Below are positions 22,675 to 35,060 of a stretch of DNA of 64,000 nt, piece by piece; position 1 is the first letter of the stretch, and every line of letters begins with the position of its first letter. Origin of the DNA: Cryptomeria japonica (taxonomy: Eukaryota > Streptophyta > Pinopsida > Cupressales > Cupressaceae); assembly GCF_030272615.1 (NCBI RefSeq), contig NC_081412.1, positions 342,731,870 through 342,795,869 on the forward strand. Reading direction: 5' to 3'. The translations under genes were made by a program, and so were the position numbers. Below the pieces are notes generated by a model. It had not been told where the DNA came from. It ran no database searches and saw only the letters and a list, made by a program, of their open reading frames with translations.

Positions 22675-23127
22675 CTAATCAACATCACAAAAACATACAA
22701 GTTCATTAGGAGGAATACATTCCTTAATGATTGTGGATCTAGGCTCTCTATAAATCTTCACTTTTTGGCCATTGATGGGAATAGTAGAAAATGACAAATC
22801 AAGCTCCACACACTCACCTACTACTACACCCCATTGTATGGATAACAATTGAGAAGGGATGTCAACTACAATAATATCTATTTTATAGGGTCCATCAAGG
22901 AAAGAAACAAAATTAAGTTCTAAGTCCTTTATGACCCCCAAAATGGGTATAGCCCTATTATGCATGGAATAACACTTCCCATAAGTAGTGTCAACCCATA
23001 ATCCCAATTGTTGCATTATCCCAAGAGGCATAATGTTAATTGCAGCTCCTAAATCCAACATACAATTCCTTACCAATTTGTTATTGATGATCAAGGTAAT
23101 GTAAAAGGATATACTTGATAAGGGCAT
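22675..23127 (-). pseudogene. Gypsy aspartic protease (element 6)
   Basis: 150 open codons: LVRNCMLDLGAAINIMPLGI corresponds to the family D-S-G-A-x-x-N-I-M-P active-site region, with Leu in place of Ser/Thr (D-L-G). The later IDIIVVDIPSQLLS block matches the LGRPW-preceding region of Gypsy proteases. The catalytic Asp is kept. Confidence 0.75.
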
Positions 23128-23500
23128 TAAGCAATTGTTGTTCCCAAAAAGACCTCAAGAGTTTTCATTATTTTGCTTTGGGTTTCTTTGATTTCACTAC
23201 CCATTTCTTTATATTTATGGCTTATATCTCGTCTTTTATCATTTGATGGTCTCAAAGTATAGACATAGTAAAAATTCTATGATCCTCAATTTTCATTCTC
23301 TAAAAGGGGAACTTAAACTTTTATCTTATTCAATGTTTGTGCCATATCAAAACTAGGAGCATTCAATGTACAAGTAGTCTTACTCACCTCTTATTTGATA
23401 TCCTTTCCTTCTCTATAGAGGATGTAGGCTTCATAACGCTCTATATTGGGGTATTATTTTGTGCCTTATCTTCCTTTTGAGCATTACTTGAAAGATCAAA

Positions 23501-24031
23501 CTAAATTTTTTGTTTTTTGTTGCTATTACTCTGAGCATCAGTTTTCTTAGTAGTCTCTATAGTTCTACTTGGATTTTGGGTTTTCTTTATGAACATATTG
23601 CCTAGTTTCCCTTGGTCTGGGATCATCAACCTATTTCTCAAGTTGTAATTTCTTTGAGCGTGCTGAATGGTAGCAATAATCAGTGACCTAATCTCTTCCT
23701 CAGAGGGGTTTCTCAATCTAATGCTTGTAATTGTTGAAGATGGGGGGTTATCTCCACAACTCATATTTGTAGGGTCCTCATTATCTGAAAAATAATTGCT
23801 AGAGATAATTATTATTTCTATATCTCTGCATATTAACATCAGCACAATATCCCTCATCCTCAAAGGAATCATCACTATCTCTTTTAAAATTTCTGATTGA
23901 CAACATGTTTATTGTATGAGAATATTCAAGTCACTCACTAGTGTATTCCTCTTTCATTAAATCTGGCTCTTGAGGAGATTGAGATACCATACATCCTGCA
24001 AAAGAATGTGGTAGTTGACAAGAAATACACC
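23501..24031 (-). pseudogene. Gypsy gag C-terminal part and zinc knuckle (element 6)
   Basis: At about 23993-24031 the minus strand reads WCISCQLPHSFAGC, a C-x2-C-x3-H-x4-C knuckle of the type seen in plant Gypsy gag. Downstream, at 23501-23875, a 124-codon basic frame (RNYNLRNR, TKKTDAQSNSNKKQK) is typical of the gag-protease linker. Confidence 0.55.
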
Positions 24032-24316
24032 ATGAAGTATCATCAATGAAATTAACATTGGAGTTTCTTAAGGGATCAAGAGTTTCTCTAAATTTTGACT
24101 CCTTTGGGTTATTGGGTATGGGTTTGCCATCTTTCTAATTTATATTATATGCATACTATGAAGGGTAGGCCTTTCTTGCCTATGATAGTTTGTCCTATCA
24201 TGTGAAACTCCCTTTTCATTTATTACAATTTTATGGTCAATATCTTTAAATTTCCTCAAAACCTTATCCAATTTATCCTCATCCCTATGTTTCTTGGCTT
24301 GATTGTTCTTGGGATT

Positions 24317-24900
24317 TTACAAAATTTTTACCTCATCCCTCTTGCCCACTATACTAGATGCCTTTCTATTATTCTCAATATTTAGTGTATTCTTAAAGGC
24401 TTCTCTTATATCATAGGGATTATTATTCCTTAATTTATATCTTGTTTTAAGATCATATGCATTTATGTAAGAGATGAGACACATAGGATCCAAAGGCTTC
24501 AAGTGATTTGGAATTGGTTAAATATCTTAAGGAACCTAGTATTAAAAAATGTTATAGATTTGTTAGTACCCTTTTGGATACTTGTAAGCTCATTTAAAGA
24601 AAACTTATAATCTAAATTATCTCCATATTGTTACTTAAATACATATTTAAATTCATTCCAAGAGCTGATAGAATCATCTGACAAGCTCCTATACCAATCT
24701 CTAACATCATCAGCAAGAGATTGCATAAATAATTTCATAATTATATCCTCATGTTCTATCTCAAAGTTATCAACAAAATTCATGAAAGTTATCAAATGAT
24801 CATCTCCTGTTAATGCACTATTCCCTGAGAACTTTGGGACTTCATATCTAATCTCATTGTTGATCAGGTTGGGGAAACCTAGGATCTCATTGAAATTCAA
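24317..24900 (-). pseudogene. Gypsy gag capsid region (element 6)
   Basis: EVPKFSGNSALTGDDHLITF followed by MKLFMQSLADDVRDWYRSL and SWNEFKYVF matches the Retrotrans_gag pattern (capsid; F-x-G...H...F, then L-x-G-x-A-x-x-W-[YF]). After a stop and frameshift it continues to YKLRNNNPYDIREAF near 24380-24440. It forms the capsid of the element particle. Confidence 0.7.
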
Positions 24901-25308
24901 CTATCTATATCTTTCTACTTACAAAGGAGCTCTTTCCAACAAATTGAACCTTTGTTGACCAAGTTGAGGTCACTAGTTTTGTATATTTTATTGACACTAA
25001 GCCTATTGATTTTGAGCTACTTGATCATGAAGCACTTGTTGGTGCACTTGAGGTTGAGAAATAGGAACCTACTGCAACTAGGGATTTGTATTTTGTTTCC
25101 ATTTTTTATTCTACAATTTTTGTTGACTAATAAAAGGATTATAGGCAACATTTTGGTGTCCTAAAGAATGTATTCCCAAACGTTGGGGTATTTGAAAAAA
25201 TGAAGAAGTTGTGGAGGGGAATGGAATAGAAGTGGTTTGAACATGAAATGGTGTAGTATGGGCAACACAGTTCTAAGAAGAAGTGAGAGCTTATTTGTTT
25301 GCTGAAGC

Positions 25309-25965
25309 CTAATTTGAATATGCAAAACTATTAAATATTGGCCATACCCGAGCTACAGTACTAGCTCGAGTGGATGTAATGGAAGAAGAAAGTATTGATG
25401 CATTTGAAGGTCTAGCTTGAGTACTACCTATAAAGGTAGTTCTTTGAGTCAAATGGCTATTAGTGTTGGCAGAGGTTTTCATATTAGTACTGAAATTTGG
25501 CTTAGGATTCACAGCAAGCAGTTGTTGAGTTAAAGCCTCTTTATCCTTTTCTAATCTAACCCTTTTGATATGAGCCTTTAATTATTGAATTTGTGTCCTA
25601 AGTTCATAATCAATTGGTTTAGGGGATGAAGTAGAGAAGATATTAATATAGGTGTATTGTGCAACAGTAGGAATACTAGATGTCAAAGTTTTATTTCCAA
25701 TTAGACTTGGGACAACCTGAGTTTGGAATATTTATTGGCTCAAGAAATTAGGATTTGAGTAGGGTACCATTTGTTGGGTAGTTGTAGCCTCATATTGCCT
25801 TTGAGATGAATGAAAAGGATCCCCAAATTTTGGTAACCATCTTGTCAACTCAAAAGAATTAGTAATATTTGGGATAGTATTCCCAGGGACAATATCATAT
25901 ATACCCATTCTTCCTTGTGATCCAGAGGAAATTTCATGACCTTCTGTAATTGTTTCCATACGCAA
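25309..25965 (-). pseudogene. N-terminal gag region (element 6)
   Basis: Two short open pieces (25732-25965 and 25309-25512), rich in Ser, Thr and Asn, precede the capsid in the same orientation. They have no recognised domain and are assigned by position only. Stops interrupt 25513-25731. Confidence 0.35.
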
Positions 25966-26999
25966 GTTTTTTTTGGAGTGTCTTGAATCATGCCTTTTTT
26001 TATTGTATCCGAGTTCTACATTTTACCATTTTCTATTGGGATGAAACTATAATTCTTAGGCACCTTGATTGACCGATTTAGAGATATAATGAGTCACCAC
26101 TCTTGATATAGGGAAATGAAATGAAGTCAAAATAATAGGGAATTAAAAAAAATATTAATCTTATAAGGCCTTATAGAAAACTTAGAAAACAATAATATTT
26201 CTTATAGCTTCCCCAATGAAGTGGCCATTTTGTTAGTTCTTGGTCTAGCTGATTTCCCAAGAACCCCCTTATGAGGTAGCCAAACTCAATCAATAGGGAC
26301 TTGGATCAATGACCAACTGATAGGATCTCTGATTAGGGATAAGGATTTACTCTTAATCTCCTACACTCTAGCCTCTATTAAACTAAGGTGGGTGTACCTA
26401 TATCTATACCCTTATAATGTTAAGTCTTATTGAATGGGTATTGTGACATATATATTCTCAATGTATAAAAATTAAGTGGGTATATAGTATGAAGAAAATT
26501 TGGATTTATCCTTGATTCATAAGCCTTAAAACCCTTGAGAACAGATAATTCCTACTCTAAATCTTAAACTAAAAACAAAATTGAAGCAAAATAAATTTAT
26601 TTTTGACCTCTTAAAATTGTATTAAAGCTGTAAAACCAATTGACACAATTAATCCTAGGGAAAATGGAGTCATGAATAAAGTGAAATTACTTGAAGCAAC
26701 TCCATTATGTTAACCAGAGACATGCATATTTTTCTTGATTAATACCTTATATTGATCAAACTATGAATATTAATTACAAGCTCTACTTATTATCCAGTAA
26801 AAGACTTGACAAGCATGCAAACACATTAAGACCACCATGACAGAGAGCAACTTGTTGTAGACTTTAATAAAATATGAAATAAATTCCCAAATATTTACAA
26901 ATAATCCAAACAATAGTTCTAACATAATCACAATTGACCTAAAAAATAAAAAATAAAAAATTACAAAAATTCAAAATTTGGTGAGAAACAATGACTACT
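25966..26999. other. No gene; AT-rich leader or LTR of element 6 possible
   Basis: I see no frame, repeat partner or PBS that would fix a boundary. By position it should hold the 5' leader and perhaps the 5' LTR of element 6. Confidence 0.3.
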
Positions 27000-28499
27000 C
27001 CCTGTTTCAAAGTTACAAAATTGTTTTTCAAAGAGAAGTAGTCGATCATAGAGCTTGGCTTCCTTCTTCTTTGAACTTTATAATCTTCTAGAGACATGTT
27101 TGATAATATTAGTCAACAATCCCGCTTCTTACTATCTTCATCTTTGTCAATCTAGATTCAAACCTAGATAGGGTATCCAACTATGAATCCAACTTCTATC
27201 CTATCTAGGTCTCATCTCCATGTATATCCATAATCATGGGATCCATGACTATTTCAATCTCTTCTTTCCACTATGCCTTTGATCTTAATTTCCTCTTCTC
27301 TTCACTATCCTTATCAAGAAGGGAAGGCATGCGGCATATTATAAGGCTCCTAAACTTGGAGAGCTATGTTATGATCTCATCTTAGTATATAGCCCATGAG
27401 TAAACAATAGTTGAATCAAATCATTTAGCTTTTCCCCCATGTCAGCAATTAACTCATGCAATTATTCAGGTATGGGCCTCTCAAGGAAAATATCTAAACC
27501 ATTTATAAGTATTTTCAATAAGAGATGGAGAAAGCAATATACTTTTGACATTCTATATGAGACTGATAAAAAATCCAGAGCTCCTTATCCTCATCCCATG
27601 CTACTTCAGCATGATCAAGAATAGAACTAAATCTAGACTCTAGAAGAGTCTCAGTCAATTCTACGTTTGCCTTCATTTTTTCTCTCCTTATATTTTTATG
27701 AAGTTGATCATGTCTTGTTTCATCTCAGATTTGCCCACTCTTGCTACTGCTAGCTCATTTCTTAGACTTAATGCACCATCAGAAATTTTGGTGTCTTGGA
27801 GCTAGTAGATATTGAGAAGTTCTTGAATATAATTGCTCTTAAACTTGTTTGACCCTACCTTTAAGGATCTTATTTTCCTCTAGAACCCTCTTAGAAACCT
27901 TATGAGAAAATGTTACAACATTAACTATCATGTCATTAGTCTTTGTAGCCGAGGTGTCTGATACTCTCTTTAAGAGAAACTATCCATATAATTCATCTTG
28001 GTGTTGGAGCATTGAGGGATTTTGAGTAGCCAAATATAGAAACCAAATAGATAGTATATCAAGTTTCTCATCAAAAGAAAAGCCAAAGGATAAGCTCCTA
28101 GCTTGTTTGAGATCTAGGATTTCTAGATCAAAATCTTGCCTTCTCCTTGGGTAGTCAAATGCAATGGCTAAGGAAAGATCCCAACTCTCAAGAAGCAAGA
28201 CTCCACTCTTCTTAACAATCCGTCTTCCCAACTCTAGATTTATATTATCTAACTATTCATTAGCATATTTCAAGATTTCATATTTTAATCTCAACTTTTC
28301 CACTTCATCAAGGGCATCAAGTTGTATACCCCTTTCCTTCTGAATATGGTCTGCAATAGACTTTAGTAAAAACTACTTGAACTCTCTAGTTTGGATCGAA
28401 TTTTCATCTCATGAATTCCTCACAAGAAGTGAGCCTTACATCATATCTAATGTCTCCTCCCAACTTAAAAGCACTAAGAGCCCTGTTAGGAGAAGGATC
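27000..28499 (-). pseudogene. Decayed unrecognised coding region, coiled-coil-like
   Basis: The minus strand shows coding-like pieces: SPNRALSAFKLGGDIRYDV next to the element 4 boundary, LDALDEVEKLRLKYEILKYA (heptad-like), an 83-codon open piece at 27980-28231 (GVLLLESWDLSLAIAFDYP, SIWFLYLATQNPS), and MKANVELTETLLESRFSSIL near 27680. I do not recognise the protein. Element 4 is inserted at its right end, so it could be the 3' part of element 3 or an independent remnant. Confidence 0.35.
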
Positions 28500-29438
28500 T
28501 GTTGCTAATTGACACTCATCAGGTGGCTTTTGATGCTTGATTAATAGTTTAGGGTTGTCATTGATGGCAACTCTTCATGAGATTCCCATATGATAATCAC
28601 GGATCTTGATGTCTAGAAGCAAACATCAATCGATAGCAAGTTAATTGGTATTTTAGGTTGAGCAGAGGAGTTTGGTTTTAAAGCTTTTTGGTAATTGTGG
28701 TGTCATGAATCATGTATAAGATGATTGGGCCAACATAGAGATATCATTTAATCATCAATTTGGTGATCTACATTTATCTTTGGTGATCCAGTCAAGATGA
28801 TATAAGACTACACGTTACATTAGCAGGTCGACCTGGTGAATGATCTATTTTGTGATTGCGGATATATAAGATTGGTGTAGATGATGTATGGTATGATTGT
28901 ATGTGAGTGAGTAGTGATCAAGAATCATTTGTAGTGTAGTTTCACATGTGCATTCTTGATCCGGTAGTTGACTGAGGCAGAGAACAGGGCAGAACAACAG
29001 AGGTGATACAATTAGTGTATTTGGCACTTAATCAAAACTCATCTAGGTAATGTAGATGTTATTTTGGAGTTCATTTGTTGTAATTCATCATTGTAATTGA
29101 TCAGTAAGGCAGTGAGCCTTCGGGGGTTGTAGCCCCTATTGTAAATGAGCTGCAAGCTCTAGGTAGTGTGCATGAATGCTTGTGTATACCCTATTTTGTA
29201 GTATTATTTTGGTACTAGCCTTAGTGGAATAATATTGTGGTTTCAAATCCCACTATAGTTTTTCCCATTTGGGTTTCCACGTAAAAATTATTTTGTTATT
29301 ATTTTGTGGTTGGTTACTTTGTGTTTCTGCATTTCAGCTTCATGTTTATGCTTCTGGTGGTTTAAACTTAAGTTAGAAAATATATTAATCGGTAGATCGC
29401 TGATTCACCCCCCCTCTTAGTGATCCCTGATTCTAACA
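28500..29438 (+). repeat. Left (5') LTR of element 4
   Basis: 939 bp, TGTTGC...TCTAACA. TATA box TATATAAG at 28863-28870. The conserved AAATCCCACTATAGTTTTTC block with GGGTTTCCACGTAAA lies at 29245-29285, and GATTCACCCCCCCTCTTAG near the end (29402-29420). Confidence 0.88.
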
Positions 29439-29440
29439 AT

Positions 29441-29452
29441 TGGTATCAGAGT
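29441..29452 (+). promoter_or_regulatory. Primer binding site of element 4
   Basis: TGGTATCAGAGT, two bases after the LTR. This is the initiator-Met tRNA type of plant Copia elements with one terminal mismatch. Confidence 0.88.
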
Positions 29453-30475
29453 GTGGTTCCTCTAAGGAATCCTAACCACTTCAGGAAGGTCCGGGAGATT
29501 GAATCAATAGATTCCGGTTTTAGAGAGGATCTTGATGCAATAAGAAATGAGTTCAACTCCTTGAAGAGAAACCTGAATGCTATCGATGACTTCATTAATA
29601 ACTTGAAGGAAAAAGTGAACACTTCAAGAGACACGAGGAAGGATTTGATGGACAAGTTGAAGGAGAAAGCAGATCAAATCATGGAAAATCAAGGTAAAGC
29701 TGATGAAGTTGACAAGCTTGAGAGAGAGAATGTTGCATTGAAGAATGAGATGCAATCCATTATGATGAGGCTAACTAAGGAGATTGAGGACCGAAAGAAG
29801 AATGAAGAGAATTTGACTCAATCATTGAAGGTAAAAAGAAGATGAATACCTATGAGAATGATCAGTTGAAGCTGGAGTTGACACAATCAAGGAATAATGG
29901 TCAAGAAATTGAAAGACAAATTGTTTCCATAAGAGATTAACTTGCTACTACAAATGAATTCAAAGAAAAATTCAATGCTAGCTCAACAAGGCTTGATGGG
30001 ATGCTGGAAAGTCAAAGACATGAAAAGGACATGCGAGGACTTGGATTTGAGAAAGGAGAATCCTCTGGATCTAGACAAAGTAATGCAAATAAGAACAAGA
30101 ATGCTCTAGTAAGATAACCTAATGCTCATAAATTCAATAGTAGATGCTTTACTTGCAACAAATTTGGTCATATGGCGAATCAATGTAGAAGTGGGATGAA
30201 TAATGAAATGAATAATGTGAACAATTGTCCTACCTTTACTGGTCAGTGTTTCATATGCAATAATATTGGTCAAAAGTCAAATATGTGTAGAGCAGTAATG
30301 AATAACTTTCAAAACAAGGGATGCTATGCTTGTGGGATGTTTGGACATATTTCTAACTAGTGTAGGATGAGACCAAATCAAATGAACTTCCGACCGATGT
30401 AGAATGTTGTTTGTCACGCATATAATAAAATTGGTCACATTGTAAAATATTATATATAGAAGTAAAAAGAGTGCT
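29453..30475 (+). pseudogene. ORF1 of element 4: coiled-coil plus four zinc knuckles (gag-like)
   Basis: The N-terminal about 130 residues are a strongly charged coiled coil (LKEKADQIMENQGKADEVDK, LKNEMQSIMMRLTKEIEDRK). After a frameshift near 29840 come RLDGMLESQRHEKDMRGLGF and EKGESSG. Four knuckle modules follow: CFTCNKFGHMANQC, CFICNNIGQKSNMC (His to Gln), CYACGMFGHISN then a stop then C, and a degraded fourth. The GLG[FY]-x-x-GE linker before knuckles occurs in plant gag C-termini. The capsid-like fold of Copia gag is not visible. It probably binds element RNA (inference). Confidence 0.75.
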
Positions 30476-31032
30476 TTGGTAGACAAGAACAAATCAAATG
30501 AGAAAGGCAAGGCAAAGGTAGAGGAGATAAGAGACAAGAATGAGAAGATGTGGGTCAGAAAGGATTAATCTAAAGTAGACAATGGATCTGCACCCGAATC
30601 TGGTGCAAGATCTTCATCTGGTAACTAGGGCATTTTTCCTTAGGGGGAACTTTTCATACAAATTCTAAGAACCCCCTCTTTGGTGATCTACAATAATTCT
30701 AGAAGGTTGCAGAAGGCTTAAATCATATATGCAGATGTTATCCATAAGATTCAATAAAGATTTGATGCTCCGGTAAGCGATTCCATAAAAATCAGGGTAA
30801 CCTGTCATAGCATTTATTAAAATGAAGAATTATATTTTTGAAGGATAAAAAGACATTTGAAAGCTTTATTTTTTACAATGCGATCAAGAGATAAGTGCAG
30901 AGTAGAAGAGTAAAGTAATTTGGCAATCTAGACAATGATTTTAGTGATCCTAAAGCAAATATATGTTCTCGGTTACGAATTGAGGTATTTATCTATTTCA
31001 AGCTATCAGTTTTTGAAAACCCTAAGTTCGAT

Positions 31033-34000
31033 ATGGCTTCTGCATCTAGAATTTATACCACGATAGTAGTGGAAATCAAGGATAGGGCTTGACCCATTTT
31101 CAAGAAATATCCTTTCAAATATGTCGAGGATGATCTTGAAGGAGTGTTTTCCTCTATACCCTATGATGTTATTCACAATGAGGACATAAGGGCATATATC
31201 TACTTTGATCTTGATGAACTCAAGAGTGCTGACATGTTGACCCTATACAACAAGCATTTGGCAGACAACTTGGGAAATCTCAAGCCAGAATATCAGTATT
31301 TGTAGGCCAAGGGTTTCTCCGAGTTCATGCATTTTCTAACTTTTGATGAGAAAGAATGGATATGGTTTGTGAAGAATTCATGATTAATTTTTGTGGTTAG
31401 ATAAGCCTCACAAGATTACTAAGAAAACAATCTAGGTCGTGACTTGTTTGAGTGCATTCGGTGAAGTTCCTAGCCTGAGGAAAATATCAAACAATAGTGT
31501 GATTTCTGCCACTGGTTCTCAATTTGATAGAAGAGCTATGACAATCAGTGACATTCTAGAGCATGATGTCAAGTTTGTATCAATGGTGGTTGGATATAAA
31601 GTATACCTATCAAGCAGATAAAACTTTGTCTTTGGTACAACTATATACTATGCCTATCTAATGCTGAAGGAAGACAAGAAGCATGATTTGTGTACGATTC
31701 TCTTCAATGAGTTGCTAATAATTTGAAGAAAATCAAACTAGACAAGAAGCACACCTTTAAGTTTGGCACCTTTATCATCTGTTTGGAACTATATTTCATG
31801 AATGAAATCCCCAATGTTCAAGGAAAGGTCCAACGGGGCTATGAAAAGCCGATTGATATGTAAATCTAGGAAGGGATTATGGGGATTGGTGATGCTACAA
31901 TGAGGATATCTACTCTATGGGGTTATTTCAAAAAATTTCAAGCCACAATGAAGAGCAGAGAAAGAATCCCAAACAAGATAGTGGAGAAGTATGAGAAAAC
32001 AATTTTCTTCATGGTTGATAAGGGCCAATGCTTAATGGAAGTTGTTGAGCCATTGACTATGTGGATTCTTCCTATGGGCTATGAAGTTGATGCGGCTACC
32101 CTCTATGCCTATGCTCAACATATGTTGTCATCTAGTTGATGAAAAAGAAGGAAGGTTTGACACATTTAAGGAGAAGGACATAGAGTTGCACACACAGTTG
32201 ACAACCCCTGAAAGGAAGAGGAAAGTTTTCAAGATGGCTGAGGAAGTAGCTATTCAGATGAGAGTCACTTGGGAGGAGGTGAAGAAAGATAGAGAGAAAC
32301 ATGAATAGATGGAGGATAAGGAGGAAATAAAAAAGCCTAAGGCTGAACTGGTTCCCTCCAAAGCTAAACCAAAAGAGACTAAGTCTGCCCTTGTTCAAGT
32401 AGCACCATATATAGGATAGAGCTGATCCAGAAAAAGGAATTTTGAAGCAAAAGGAGAAGCCTAAGAAAACTTATGTTGCTAAATCTTTGGTGGCCTCTAA
32501 GACAGAATCTGATTAAGAGACAAATAAGGCTAAGAATAAAGGTGAATTTGTAAGGGTGGTAAGGAAGCCGCAGTCCAGTGGAGCCCAACAAAGTAAGAAA
32601 GCAAAATCTAAACCTGCCCCTACCAGAAGATCCAAGAGAGGAAGGAAGACTTGAACTCAACTTGACATAGATCTTGAGTCTAGTGACCAGCAAGGTAAAT
32701 ATACATTTGTTCCTCCATTAACAATAGATCAATTGATTGATGAGATAATTGTTGATGGAATTCTGAAAGACATTGGAGTATATTATGGAAATTATAATGA
32801 GGTAGATACGAGAAAAGTTGAAGAAGTTGTTGTTTTGTATTTACATAACGTTAGCAAAGCTTGAATTGAATTGGAGCATAGTATCCCTAAGGATCTATAT
32901 AACATTATTAATGCAAGGAGGCTAACTAGTAAGATTGATAAGGAAATGAAGGAGAGAGAGTTGATTAATGTTTGCACTTGTGTCTCCCAAGATGAAGCCA
33001 AAAGGCTCATTGAGGAAGCTAACAAGAAAGAATTCAGAAGCAAAAACAGGGTGAACAGGTTAATGATCAGCAAGGTGGAAGAGATGAGGAAGGAGATTGA
33101 GAATATCTGGAGAAGAATCATGAAGAAAATCCTCAGTACAGTGATATAGTTCAGACTTCCCATCCGGAAGTATAGGAAGGTGTCTCCGGTGACCAAAAGG
33201 ATGAAAATCAGACCAAGGAGCATCTAGATGACCAAGGCAATGTAACCACTAATGCTAAGACAAACTTAAATCTTTCAGTGGTTGAGAGTACTAAAGAATT
33301 CCCTGAGATTGAAAAGGATGATACTGCACTAAGTGGCAACACCAGTGCACTGGATATAGGGAATGATGCTGAGGTGAAGGAACCTAAGAAGACAAAGGTG
33401 AAGGATATAGAGGTAAATAAAGGGAAGGGAGTTGATGAACCAACAATTAACACTCCTCTAGTCACAAGGACCCCACCCCAAATCTCTATCAATCTTGATG
33501 GTCCTCTAAATCCTAGACAAATGTCTCTGCCAGATAAACTGATGCTTGCAGCTGTTGTACAAGCACATGCCCGTCAGGCTCTGGTCAAATTAGAGTTCGA
33601 AGACAAAAAGCTCATTTTGATGTCTTTTGATGTGTTACAAAAGGTGGCTCCAAGTGTACAATTAGATCCTAATTGTAGCCCCTCCAGTAAACTAATGCAA
33701 TTGATTAATAATGTAAATACTAATTTTGATTCTTTGGAAAAGTCTACTAATAAATGACTATTAGATAGATTCAAGGAGGTAAGAATGCAAACATTCCAAA
33801 GAATGATAGAAAATGATAGAGTCAAATTGAATGAAATTCTGTAGACTATTTCAGATGCATTATCAAAAGGTGGTAAAATATATAAGTCTTATCTAATTTT
33901 GCCATAGTTTATAGTAGATATAGACAAGCAAATAAGTGTTTGCTAGGGTAAACTTGCTGGTATTTCACAGTCCTTTGATCCTAATGTATCTCTGACCAGT

Positions 34001-34309
34001 AGTATAGAAGGGCAGATAATGGCTCTTAAAGATCAAATCTCGAGCCTCAATGTGGATAAGGACAAAATTTTGAGGAAAGTTGGTGAACTCCAGAATTTGA
34101 TTGCCCCCCGGTTGGACACCATGTTGAATAATAATGTTGATTTTATGAAGGTTATGGGACAGCCTGTTCTATTTGAATAGAAGGAGGTGGAGATTCATGC
34201 ATATACTTTCAATGAATTCATCACAAATATGGATAACTTGAAGAGTGGGTGGGACACTCACCTAGGATTTTTGAAGACCATTTTTGCTAATGTCTTTAAG
34301 TACTTTTAA
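31033..34309 (+). pseudogene. ORF2 of element 4: large unrecognised protein conserved in elements 3 and 5
   Basis: About 1,090 codons from ATG 31033 (MASASRIYTTIV) to TAA 34307-34309, with many stops and frameshifts. Shared with the other copies: WLDKPHKITKKTI, MKSRERIPNKIVEKYEK and PLTMWILPMGYEVD with L-x-x-Y after it (near 31400, 31950 and 32055). The middle is Lys/Glu-rich, and 33278-33757 is open (KLMLAAVVQAHARQALVKLE). The end has coiled-coil and KVGELQNLIAPRLDTML-type sequence. I see no transmembrane segment, protease, RT or integrase motif. Bases 30476-31032 between ORF1 and ORF2 hold no gene. Confidence 0.7.
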
Positions 34310-34367
34310 CATCTCTGGCAGGTATCTATGTATATAAGTTTTGGACAACACCCCATATTTTGCATTT

Positions 34368-34539
34368 TTCTCAAAGGGGGAGAATAAAGGTGAACAATGT
34401 ATAGTAGAAGAGTGTAATTAAAGTTTTTCAGAATTCTTTGTCTAAGGGGGATCCTTAGAAATTATTTTGATCTATTGTACAGGTTTTCAACACTTAGCCA
34501 TTTTTCATGAGTGTTGCCATCAATGCCAAAGGGGGAGAT
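34368..34539 (+). promoter_or_regulatory. Upstream and terminal polypurine tracts of element 4
   Basis: CTCAAAGGGGGAGAATAAAGG at 34369-34389 and TGCCATCAATGCCAAAGGGG with GAGAT at the LTR edge. The terminal block is nearly identical to that of elements 1, 2 and 5. Confidence 0.75.
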
Positions 34540-35060
34540 TATTGGGAATTGACAATCATTTGGTCACTTCTAAAGCTTGATTAATGGTTTAGGGTTTTCA
34601 TTGATGGCAACTCTTCATGAGATTCCCATCTGGTAATCATGAATCTTTATATTCGGAAGAGGACGTCAATCAATATTTCAGGTTGAGCAGAGAAGTTTGG
34701 TCTGAAAGCTTTTCAATGATTGTAGTGTCATGAATCGTGTATATGATGATTAGGCCAACATAAAGACATCATTTTATCATCAATTTGGTGGTCCACATTT
34801 ATCTTTGGTGATCTGGTCAAGCCGACATAAGACTACATGTTACATTAGCAGGGTGACCTGGTGAACGATCTATTTTGTGATTGCGGATTTATAAGACCAG
34901 TGTAGATGATGTATGGTATGATTGTATGCAAGCAAGTGGTGATTGAGAATCATTTGTAGCATTGTTTCACATGCACATTCTTGATTCAGTAGCTGACTAA
35001 CGTAGAGAACATAGCAGAACAACATAGATGATACAGTCAGTGTATTTGGCACTTAACCGA
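34540..35060 (+). repeat. Right (3') LTR of element 4, first part
   Basis: Matches the left LTR from its start to ATTTGGCACTTAA. The first bases are TATTGGGAATTGAC, against TGTTGCTAATTGAC on the left. Element 5 with TSD ACCGA interrupts it. Confidence 0.85.

Larger units (their letters stand above)
21459..25965 (-). mobile_element. Element 6: decayed Ty3/Gypsy element, gag-PR-RNase H-RT order
   Basis: Reading leftward: gag remnants, zinc knuckle, protease, an RNase H-like domain, then the start of RT, which is cut at about 21460. No LTR pair or TSD could be identified. Stops in every domain mark it as old. The RNase H-like domain lies before RT, which is noteworthy. Confidence 0.75.

Noticed and set aside
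32132-33223. Hydrophobic minus-strand frames resembling membrane proteins
   Set aside because: Antisense shadows of the Lys/Glu-rich plus-strand ORF2 of element 4; Lys/Glu codons read as Phe/Leu/Ser on the other strand.
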